The notes under the pieces are model-generated. The model was not told the DNA's origin. It was given only the letters and a program-made list of their open reading frames with translations, and did no database searches. Positions 1 through 5,256 of a stretch of 5,256 bases of DNA are shown here, one piece after another (position 1 is the stretch's first letter; the number at the start of each line of letters is the position of its first letter). This DNA comes from Actinomycetes bacterium (GTDB lineage Bacteria; Actinomycetota; Acidimicrobiia; Acidimicrobiales; Palsa-688). The stretch covers positions 1-5,256 of the forward strand of contig JAKABK010000174.1 of assembly GCA_021796905.1 (NCBI GenBank). Reading direction: 5' to 3'. A program made the translations under genes and the position numbers.

Positions 1-1567
1 CACCGGCGGAGGCGCCCCGCAGGGCGGCGCGCGCCGCGGCGCGGCCCGGGGCGCCGTGCACACCGGGACCGGGATGCGCCGACGCCGACGCGAGGTACAG
101 CCCGGCGACCGGGGTCGCGGCCCGGGCGAGGCCGGGCAGGGGGCGGAAGACGAGCTGCTGGTGCAGCTGGGAGGTGCCGGCACCGATCGCCCCGCCCACC
201 AGGTTGGAGTCGGATGCCTCGAGCTCGACCGGGGACGCCACGTGACGGGCCACGACCACCTCGGCGAAGCCGGGTGCCCGCCGGGCGATCTCCGCCTCGA
301 TCCGGTCCGCGAAGCTCTCGGCGTCCCCGCCGGACCAGTCCCCGGTGAGCCCGCCCGGGTCGCGACGCACCCGGCGGGGCACGTGGGCGTAGGCCCACAG
401 CGTCTCGCACCCCGGCGGCATCCGGCTCGGGTCGGTCATCGACTGTTGGCCGACGACGCAGAACGGCCGTTGCGGGATCGCTCCCGATGCCAGGTCGCCG
501 GCGACGTCGGCCAACTGCTCGACGCTGTCGGCGAGGTGGACGGTGCCCGCCCGCCGGCAGTCGGCGTCGGCCCAGGGGACCGGGGCCGACAGCGCCCAGT
601 CGACCTTGATCGTGGCCGGGTCCCACTCGAAGCGACGGAGGTCGCCGAGCACTCCCGCCGGCAGGTGCTCCTCGCCGACGAGGCGCAGGTAGAGGCTCGG
701 GGCGTCGACGTCCGCGATCACCGCCCGGCGGGCGAGCACCTCCTCCCCGCCGGCGGTGCGCACCCCGACGGCCCGCCGGTCGCGCACGACGACCGTCTCG
801 ACCCTCGTACCGCAGACCAGGTCCCCTCCCACCGAGGCGAGCCGACGGACCAGGGAGCCCACCAGGGCACCAGCGCCTCCCGCCGGGACCGGGAAGCCGA
901 CCTGCTGGGCGAGCATCGACAGCACCCAGCCGTACAACCCGCTCGGCGCCGCGCCGGGTGGCGCGTCGGCGTGGGCGGCGTTGCCGGCGAGCAGCAACCG
1001 GCCTCCCTCCCCGCTGAACAGCTCCTCACCCATCCGACGCACCGGTAGCAGGGCGAACCGGGCGGTGCGGAGCAACTCCGTCGGCCCGCCGTCGCGGACC
1101 GCTCGGGCCGCCAGGCGGGTCCCGGAGCGGACCGGCGGGAACGGGTCGAGCAGCGTCCGGAGCAGGAAGGGGTCGAGGCGACACCACCGTCGGTACAGCG
1201 CCCGCCAGGCGTCCGCGTCGCCGGGCGAGAACCGCCCGAGGGAGGCGGCGGTGACCTCCGGGTCGGTGGAGATCACCGCGGTCGGACCGTCACCGCTCGG
1301 GTGGGCGAGGGCGAGCGGGGCCCGCAGCCAGCGCAGTCCGTGGTCCTCGAGGTGCAGTTCGCTGAGCGCCGGGGAGACGAACCCGAGCGGGAAGAAAGCG
1401 CTGAAGACGTCGTGGTGGTAGCCGGGCACGGTCAGCTCGGCGGTTCGCACCGCGCCGCCGGGGGTCGGGGCGGCTTCGAGGACCGTCACCTCCCAACCCC
1501 GCTCCGCGAGGAGGTTCGCGGCGACGAGACCGTTGTGGCCGGCCCCGACCACCACCGCGTCCACCAT
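1..1567 (-). CDS. FAD-dependent oxidoreductase, phytoene desaturase/PYROXD2-like (3' end cut by window edge)
   Basis: Reading the minus strand from the ATG at 1567 gives 522 uninterrupted codons to the left edge; the stop lies outside. The N-terminus is a Rossmann FAD-binding fold: MVDAVVVGAGHNG with GxGxxG at residues 8-13, and the ribose-binding acidic residue E31 in VTVLEAAPTPGG. The middle has the family motif LLLAGNAAHADAPP (191-204), then a second nucleotide-contact region around 225-262. The C-terminus has the closing FAD motif HPGPGVHGAPGRAAA (498-512), so only a few residues should be missing. Members of this family oxidise or isomerise C-C bonds using FAD. In actinobacteria this subgroup is usually of unknown substrate, and no carotenoid gene lies beside it. 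I chose the ATG because the Rossmann strand begins at once, as in relatives. An in-frame GTG at 1579 (adding VPAR) is the alternative and fits a leaderless transcript. The family call is firm; the substrate is unknown. Confidence 0.9.
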   Translation of the reverse strand, partial: MVDAVVVGAGHNGLVAANLLAERGWEVTVLEAAPTPGGAVRTAELTVPGYHHDVFSAFFPLGFVSPALSELHLEDHGLRWLRAPLALAHPSGDGPTAVISTDPEVTAASLGRFSPGDADAWRALYRRWCRLDPFLLRTLLDPFPPVRSGTRLAARAVRDGGPTELLRTARFALLPVRRMGEELFSGEGGRLLLAGNAAHADAPPGAAPSGLYGWVLSMLAQQVGFPVPAGGAGALVGSLVRRLASVGGDLVCGTRVETVVVRDRRAVGVRTAGGEEVLARRAVIADVDAPSLYLRLVGEEHLPAGVLGDLRRFEWDPATIKVDWALSAPVPWADADCRRAGTVHLADSVEQLADVAGDLASGAIPQRPFCVVGQQSMTDPSRMPPGCETLWAYAHVPRRVRRDPGGLTGDWSGGDAESFADRIEAEIARRAPGFAEVVVARHVASPVELEASDSNLVGGAIGAGTSQLHQQLVFRPLPGLARAATPVAGLYLASASAHPGPGVHGAPGRAAARAALRGASAG

Positions 1568-1584
1568 CCTTGCCGGCACCGGCC

Positions 1585-1592
1585 CTGCTATA
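1585..1592 (-). promoter_or_regulatory. putative -10 element for the FAD oxidoreductase gene
   Basis: On the minus strand the sequence reads TATAGCAG, a rare A/T-containing patch in very GC-rich DNA. It can be read as TATAGC or TAGCAG. A GTG codon in frame with the oxidoreductase follows 5-7 nt later (1579-1577), so transcription could begin at or near that codon. No convincing -35 box is visible. The only AAGG near the ATG at 1567 abuts it directly, too close for a normal ribosome binding site. Inference from spacing and composition only. Confidence 0.35.
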
Positions 1593-1659
1593 CCCGTACC
1601 CGCCCGACCCGACCCGGGCTCCCCTTTCCCCGCTGCAACCGTCTCCGCCGCCCGGCAGC

Positions 1660-1665
1660 TAGCGT
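1660..1665 (+). promoter_or_regulatory. putative -10 element for the GT4-GtrA gene
   Basis: TAGCGT matches the TANNNT form of actinobacterial -10 elements. It ends 8 nt before the GTG at 1674, so the predicted transcript start falls at or within a few bases of the start codon, suggesting a leaderless or near-leaderless mRNA. GGAG at 1668-1671 is only 2 nt from the GTG, tight for a ribosome binding site. No clear -35 box is seen. Confidence 0.4.
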
Positions 1666-1673
1666 TTGGAGCA

Positions 1674-3341
1674 GTGGCGACAGACCCGCTCCTCGCTGCC
1701 AGCACCGCCGCCTGGCCCCCGACACGGCGCTCGCCGGATCTTCCCGGCCCCAGGCGTGACCCGGCGCGCCTGCGCATCGCCATTGTCACCGAGAGCTGGC
1801 GGCCGTATGTCGACGGGGTCGTCACCCGCCTCGACAACACCGTCCGGGAGCTGCGCGCCGCCGGCCACGAGGTGGTGGTGGTCGCCCCGTCGGTCGACCC
1901 CGGGCTCGCCGGGGTGACCCAGTACCGCACCCCGACCCTGTCGCTCGGCTGGCTCTACGGCGGGCGACCGTGGGCGATCCCCGGTCGGGTCGTCGGCCGG
2001 GCGCTCCGGGAGCTCGACCCCGACGTGGTCCACGTCGTCAACCCGGTGCTGATGGGAAGCCTCGCCCTCCAGTACGCCTCCAAGCGCTACCCGACGGTGG
2101 TGAGCTACCACACCGACGTCTCGGTGTACGCCTCGATGTACCACCTGGGCTGGGCCCGCCCGGCGCTGCACGAGATGATGCGCCGGGTGTACCGCCGGGC
2201 CGACGTACGTCTGGCCACCTCCGAGGTCGGCGCCGCCCAGCTCGCCGAGCTGCGCATCGGCGACGTCGAGCTGTGGGGCCGGGGGGTCGATCTCGAACTG
2301 TTCCGACCGGACCGGGACGCCTCCGCGATGCGCCGACGCCTCTGCCCGGAGCCCGACCGCAAGCTCGTCGTCTACGTGGGGCGCCTGGCCCGGGAGAAGG
2401 GCTGCGAGCGGCTGCTCCCCCTCGCCGCCGACCCCGGCCCCTACCACGTGGCGCTGGTCGGCGACGGCCCGGACCGGGCCCGTCTGGAACGACTGTTCGC
2501 CGGTACCCGGTCGAGCTTCACCGGGGTCCTCCAGGGAGACGACCTGGCCGACGCGTACGCCGCCGCCGACGTGTTCGTGTTCCCGTCGGAGACCGACACC
2601 CTCGGCCTGGTGCTCCTCGAGGCGCTCGCGAGCGGCGTGCCGGTCGTCGCCACCGACAGTCCCGCCGCCCGGGTGGTGCTCTCCGAGTGCCCGTCGGCCC
2701 GGCTGGTGCCCGCCGGCGCGTCCGACCCGGCCCTGCGAGAAGCCGTCGACGGAGCGGCCCGGCTCCGCCGGTCACCCGACGGGGGGCCCGGCAGGCGCCT
2801 GGTGAGGGACCGGGGCTGGAAGGCGGCCACCCGGGGCCTGGTCGATCACTACCGTCTGGCCCGGCTCCGCACGGGACCGCCTCGGCGCAAGCGGTTCGGG
2901 AAGTTCCTCGCGGTCGGTGCGTCCAACGCCTTGGTCGACCTCGGTGTGTTCAACTTCTTCGTGCTCGTCCACCCGACCCGCTCCGCCGGCACGAACGTCG
3001 TGTACAACACCGTCGCGGTGATCGGGGCGATATTCAACAGCTACTTCTGGAACTCGCGCTGGACCTTCTCCGACGTGGTCGAACGCGCCGGCGGCCGTTG
3101 GCGCCAGCGCGCACTGTTCCTCGCCCAGGGCGGGATCAACCTGGCGGTCAGCGACGCGGTGGTGCTCGGCCTGGCCCTGCTGCTCAGCACCAGTCGGGTC
3201 CTGCCCGCGGCGGTGGTATCCAACCTCTCCAAGGTGGTCGCGATGTTCACCGCGTCGGCGGTGAGCTACCTGCTCATGCACTACGTGGTGTTCCGGGCCG
3301 CCGCCCCCCGACCGCACCACACCGGCGGCGAGGCCGCCTGA
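1674..3341 (+). CDS. GT4 glycosyltransferase fused to a C-terminal GtrA-like membrane domain
   Basis: This 555-residue protein has two parts. Residues ~33-395 form a GT-B glycosyltransferase of family GT4, resembling SQD2, MgtA and PimB-type glycolipid transferases: IAIVTESWRPYVDGV near the N-terminus, SYHTD (144-148), WGRGVDLELF (201-210), the phosphate-binding GRLAREKG (R237, K242), and the donor-binding SETDTLGLVLLEALASG, where D308 and E316 occupy the EX7E positions. Residues ~405-540 form a GtrA-like domain with four predicted membrane helices (about 410-431, 442-461, 483-507, 510-540) and the typical FNSYFWNSRWTF segment. GT4 enzymes transfer sugar from a nucleotide- or lipid-linked donor. 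GtrA proteins are thought to move polyprenyl-phosphate sugars across the membrane. A single chain that glycosylates at the cytoplasmic face and helps flip the product is an inference. The GTG at 1674 avoids overlap with the divergent oxidoreductase; residues 1-33 are a Pro/Arg/Ala-rich leader without a signal peptide. Donor and acceptor are not deducible. Confidence 0.9.
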   Translation: MATDPLLAASTAAWPPTRRSPDLPGPRRDPARLRIAIVTESWRPYVDGVVTRLDNTVRELRAAGHEVVVVAPSVDPGLAGVTQYRTPTLSLGWLYGGRPWAIPGRVVGRALRELDPDVVHVVNPVLMGSLALQYASKRYPTVVSYHTDVSVYASMYHLGWARPALHEMMRRVYRRADVRLATSEVGAAQLAELRIGDVELWGRGVDLELFRPDRDASAMRRRLCPEPDRKLVVYVGRLAREKGCERLLPLAADPGPYHVALVGDGPDRARLERLFAGTRSSFTGVLQGDDLADAYAAADVFVFPSETDTLGLVLLEALASGVPVVATDSPAARVVLSECPSARLVPAGASDPALREAVDGAARLRRSPDGGPGRRLVRDRGWKAATRGLVDHYRLARLRTGPPRRKRFGKFLAVGASNALVDLGVFNFFVLVHPTRSAGTNVVYNTVAVIGAIFNSYFWNSRWTFSDVVERAGGRWRQRALFLAQGGINLAVSDAVVLGLALLLSTSRVLPAAVVSNLSKVVAMFTASAVSYLLMHYVVFRAAAPRPHHTGGEAA

Positions 3342-3402
3342 GCTGAGCCCAGGCAGCGCTCCCTCGGCTCCACGCCACGGGGCCGGCGGGGCCGGGTCCT
3401 GG

Positions 3403-3430
3403 TTGGCCGGCGTCCGCCAGCGGGTAGCGA
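3403..3430 (+). promoter_or_regulatory. putative promoter of the DLH-family hydrolase gene
   Basis: TTGGCC (3403-3408) and TAGCGA (3425-3430) are separated by 16 nt, a plausible -35/-10 pair. The -10-like box ends 6 nt before the GTG at 3437, so a transcript would begin almost exactly at the start codon. There is no Shine-Dalgarno sequence just upstream (the six bases are ACAGCC), which supports a leaderless reading. The 95 bp gap after the preceding gene leaves room for independent transcription. Confidence 0.4.
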
Positions 3431-3436
3431 ACAGCC

Positions 3437-4174
3437 GTGCCGGACGTGCGCATCCCTTCGGGGCCAGGCGACGTCGACGGGATCGACGGGTACCTGGCGG
3501 TGCCGCCGACGGGCGAGGGCCCGTGGCCGGCGGTGGTGGTCGTCCAGGACGCATTCGGTCTCGGCGACGCGATCCGGGCCCACGCCGACCGCCTGGCGAC
3601 CGCCGGCTACCTGGCCGTCGCCCCCGACCTCTACTCCCGGGGCGGGATGCTGCGGTGCGTGCGCCAGACGTTCCGGTCGATGGTGACCCGCAGCGGGCAG
3701 GCCTTCGACGACATCGAGGCGACCCGGCGCTTCGTGCTGCTACGCGGCGACTGCACCGGCAAGGTGGGGGTGATCGGCTTCTGCATGGGCGGCGGTTTCG
3801 CCCTCGGACTGGTCGACCGGGGCTTCGACGCGTCGGCGCCCAACTACGGCCGGCTCCCGAGGGACCTCGAGCACCTGCTGGAGCACGCCTGCCCGGTGGT
3901 CGCCAGCTACGGCGGCAGGGACCGCACGCTGCGGGGGGCAGCCGCCGAGCTCGAGGCGGCGCTGGAGGCCAGGGGGATACCCCACGACGTGAAGGAGTAC
4001 CCCGACGCCGGCCACGGCTTCATGGAGCGCCACGACCTCGGGCCGGCCACCCGCCTGGTGCGGGTCGCCGGTCTCGGCTACCACCACGACAGCGCCGAGG
4101 ACGCGTGGGGTCGGATCCTCCGGTTCTTCGGCGAGCACCTTGCCGGGACCGGCGGCGGGACCGACCAGGAGTGA
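3437..4174 (+). CDS. dienelactone hydrolase family protein
   Basis: This 245-residue alpha/beta hydrolase has the length of the DLH family. The nucleophile elbow is GFCMGG with Cys116, the acid is Asp162 in YGGRDRTL, and the base is His193 in DAGHGFM; order and spacing match the Cys-Asp-His triad of carboxymethylenebutenolidase (C123/D171/H202 in the Pseudomonas enzyme). The early strand motif is VVVVQDAFGL, with Asp38 where the classical enzyme has Glu36. From memory, actinobacterial relatives share DAFG, the NYG motif (136-138) and the late GYHHDSAEDA segment (214-223), so this appears to be a subfamily rather than a classical chlorocatechol-pathway enzyme. No signal peptide is visible, so it should be cytoplasmic. 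No aromatic-degradation gene is adjacent, so the substrate is unknown. GTG at 3437 is the first in-frame start that gives a full N-terminus. The next gene converges on it. Confidence 0.9.
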   Translation: MPDVRIPSGPGDVDGIDGYLAVPPTGEGPWPAVVVVQDAFGLGDAIRAHADRLATAGYLAVAPDLYSRGGMLRCVRQTFRSMVTRSGQAFDDIEATRRFVLLRGDCTGKVGVIGFCMGGGFALGLVDRGFDASAPNYGRLPRDLEHLLEHACPVVASYGGRDRTLRGAAAELEAALEARGIPHDVKEYPDAGHGFMERHDLGPATRLVRVAGLGYHHDSAEDAWGRILRFFGEHLAGTGGGTDQE

Positions 4175-4196
4175 CCGGCCCACCCCGCCGGCGACA

Positions 4197-4223
4197 CCGC
4201 CCGGGGCCCGAGGACCCCGGCGG
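4197..4223. terminator. GC-rich hairpin between convergent genes, possible bidirectional terminator
   Basis: CCGCC (4197-4201) pairs with GGCGG (4219-4223) and GGGG (4203-4206) with CCCC (4215-4218): nine G-C pairs with one bulged C (4202) and an 8-nt loop. It sits 22 nt after the hydrolase stop and 24 nt from the NrfD-like stop, so it could end transcription from both sides. There is no T-tract on either strand. Hairpins lacking a U-tail are proposed as terminators in high-GC actinobacteria, but chance pairing is also easy at this composition. Confidence 0.4.
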
Positions 4224-4247
4224 CTGACGGAGGCTCGGGAGACCGCC

Positions 4248-5195
4248 TCACTTACCGCGACTGCGGCGAGAGGTCTGTGCCTCGACGACAAAGCGCGGGT
4301 CCTCGGTCGAGGCGACCCCGGCGTGGAAGATCCCGAACCGCTGGCAAGCCGAGCCGGCCATCAGGCACGCCCCGGCGACAGCCGAGATCGCCCGGCTGCG
4401 TCGGGCGGTGAGCGCCCCGACGACCCCGACGACGGTCAGCGCCTCGGACGCCTTCATCAAGCGACCGGCCCGACCACCCTCGTAGGCCTCGCGGACCGTG
4501 CCCATCCGGCGGCGCATCGATCGGGACGCGACGAGCTCGACCAGGCCGCCGGCGGCTCCCACCCGTCGGGCCGGCCCGGCCTCGGCGCTCGGCGCGCCGA
4601 GCATGCCGAGGCCGCCGGCGGCGCCGGCGGCGGAGCCGACGAAGACGACCGGCATCAGCTCGTGACCGTCGTGCCAGGCGGGCACCGCCGTGTCGGAGAC
4701 CAGGACCCCGGTGTAGGCGGCGACCGCCGGCCCGGTGAGCCCGGCCGCGGCCCGGGCGAGGGGAGCCACCCTCCGGAGCGGCCCGGAGCGGGATCCGACC
4801 AGGCCTGCAGCCGCGGTGGCGAGGGCGGCGGGGGCGTAGACCGACAGGATCCAGGAGCCGACGTTCATCGGGGAGGTCGGCTTCACCACCCGGAGCATGT
4901 TGACGAAACGGGCCGGGCGGCCGAGGTCGTGGACCAGAGCCACCAGCGACAAGCTGATCGCACCCGCGGCCCCCAGCTCGAGCGGTCCGGCGAGGCGGCG
5001 CCGTCCCCGCAGCGAGACCACGCCCGCGAGGGCCGAGGAGGCGCCGGCGAGGCCGCCGAGGAACAGGTAGCCGGCGATGTCGAGCGGCTCCCATGTCGGT
5101 CGCTGCAGCACCGGCCGGCCGTAGTAGGACCCGGAGGACGTGCCCACGCCGGCGGCGCCGGAGGCGGACCCGGACCCGGCTCCCGTCGGGCTCAC
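4248..5195 (-). CDS. nrfD: NrfD/PsrC-like membrane subunit of a molybdoenzyme complex
   Basis: This 315-residue integral membrane protein has about eight hydrophobic segments (roughly 37-62, 73-91, 112-134, 150-170, 178-200, 207-225, 250-263, 268-292), as in the NrfD/PsrC family. Conserved-looking stretches are SYYGRPVLQRPTWE (23-36), HDLGRPARF (89-97), KPTSPMNVGSWIL (105-117), SDTAVPAWHDGHELMP (167-182) and RFGIFHAG (286-293). NrfD proteins anchor a periplasmic or cytoplasmic Fe-S/molybdopterin enzyme and exchange electrons with the quinone pool. As recalled, this sequence subtype accompanies actinobacterial formate dehydrogenase (catalytic subunit, 4Fe-4S subunit, NrfD). The first 23 residues are a Gly/Ser/Ala-rich low-complexity tail. 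The start is the GTG at 5195, which overlaps the upstream gene's TGA in GTGA and suggests translational coupling; GGGGGG lies 5 nt before it as a weak ribosome binding site. It is probably the last gene of its operon. The family call is strong; the partner enzyme is inferred. Confidence 0.88.
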   Translation of the reverse strand: MSPTGAGSGSASGAAGVGTSSGSYYGRPVLQRPTWEPLDIAGYLFLGGLAGASSALAGVVSLRGRRRLAGPLELGAAGAISLSLVALVHDLGRPARFVNMLRVVKPTSPMNVGSWILSVYAPAALATAAAGLVGSRSGPLRRVAPLARAAAGLTGPAVAAYTGVLVSDTAVPAWHDGHELMPVVFVGSAAGAAGGLGMLGAPSAEAGPARRVGAAGGLVELVASRSMRRRMGTVREAYEGGRAGRLMKASEALTVVGVVGALTARRSRAISAVAGACLMAGSACQRFGIFHAGVASTEDPRFVVEAQTSRRSRGK

Positions 5196-5256
5196 CGGCG
5201 CCCCCCGATCCCGAGGGCGAGCACGCCGGCGAGCAGCCCGGCGGCCGACAGCGCCG
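5192..5256 (-). CDS. C-terminal end of an upstream gene, hydrophobic tail (5' end outside window)
   Basis: Only the final 20 codons and the TGA (5194-5192) are present, reading ALSAAGLLAGVLALGIGGRR. This is a hydrophobic Ala/Leu/Gly stretch closed by two arginines, like a C-terminal membrane anchor with a positive cytoplasmic end. It overlaps the following NrfD-like gene by 4 bp and so belongs to the same operon. In formate dehydrogenase operons the 4Fe-4S subunit (FdnH type) has a C-terminal membrane helix and precedes the membrane subunit, so that is the leading guess. Twenty residues cannot establish the family. Reading frame and stop are certain. Confidence 0.6.
   Translation of the reverse strand, partial: ALSAAGLLAGVLALGIGGRR

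Noticed and set aside
1..60. Very GC-rich palindromic-looking run near the left edge
   Set aside because: It encodes the Ala/Arg-rich C-terminus of the oxidoreductase (after GVHGAPG), so codon use explains it.
56..1048. A 330-codon plus-strand open frame across the left part
   Set aside because: Its translation is Gly/Arg/Pro-rich without family motifs. It lies antisense to the oxidoreductase, whose minus-strand frame carries clear FAD motifs over the same bases. It is a shadow frame produced by high GC.
1533..1673. An upstream in-frame start at 1533 for the GT4-GtrA gene
   Set aside because: It would overlap the first codons of the divergent oxidoreductase by 35 bp and run through both putative -10 elements. 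The added residues are Pro/Ala-rich with no homology to the GT4 N-terminus. The GTG at 1674 is better.
1970..3346. A 458-codon plus-strand open frame overlapping the GT4-GtrA gene in another frame
   Set aside because: The product is almost entirely Arg/Gly/Pro/Ala low complexity, while the alternative frame encodes intact GT4 and GtrA motifs.
3345..3411. Possible terminator or repeat after the GT4-GtrA gene: GAGCC/GGCTC arms (3345-3349, 3366-3370) and two GGCCGGC copies (3381-3387, 3405-3411)
   Set aside because: The stems are short with large loops, there is no T-tract, and GGCCGGC is expected often by chance at this GC content. I cannot support it as a real element.
2772..3583. Minus-strand open frames (up to 260 codons) opposite the GtrA domain and the start of the hydrolase
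   Set aside because: They are rich in Arg, Pro and Gly, lack recognisable motifs, and lie opposite two genes with convincing domains.
1..5256. A defence island, CRISPR array, mobile element or RNA gene
   Set aside because: No spaced repeats, transposase motifs, terminal inverted repeats or tRNA-like cloverleaf were seen. All stretches above 300 bases are covered by recognisable housekeeping or metabolic gene families.

Overview
The window is very G+C-rich DNA (by eye above 70%). Third codon positions are almost always G or C, three of the four largest genes probably start at GTG, and strong Shine-Dalgarno sites are rare. Together with the protein families present, this points to a high-GC actinobacterium (Actinomycetota), possibly an Acidimicrobiia-like or other environmental lineage. 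No RNA gene, CRISPR array, insertion sequence or phage gene is visible. Coding density is high and typical of a chromosome.

Layout: (1) The first ~1.57 kb, minus strand, holds nearly all of an FAD-dependent oxidoreductase of the phytoene desaturase/PYROXD2-like type. Its last few codons run off the left edge. (2) A ~100 bp divergent intergenic region carries -10-like elements for both directions. (3) At 1674-3341, plus strand, is a fusion protein: a GT4-type glycosyltransferase followed by a four-helix GtrA-like membrane domain. (4) At 3437-4174, plus strand, is a dienelactone hydrolase-family alpha/beta hydrolase with an intact Cys-Asp-His triad and its own promoter-like element. (5) A 73 bp convergent spacer holds a strong GC-rich hairpin. 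(6) At 4248-5195, minus strand, is an NrfD/PsrC-like quinone-interacting membrane subunit of the kind found beside actinobacterial formate dehydrogenases. It overlaps by 4 bp (GTGA) the end of an upstream gene, of which only the hydrophobic C-terminus is in the window.

The genes do not form one pathway. The right edge looks like the distal end of a respiratory molybdoenzyme operon, probably formate dehydrogenase. The centre encodes a glycolipid or polyprenyl-sugar enzyme that may both make and translocate its product. The DLH-like hydrolase and the FAD oxidoreductase are separate transcription units of unknown substrate. The most distinctive item is the GT4-GtrA fusion. A second pattern is a shared TAGC-containing -10-like element 7-10 nt upstream of three GTG codons, consistent with leaderless transcription. 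I found no clear evidence for an entirely new system.
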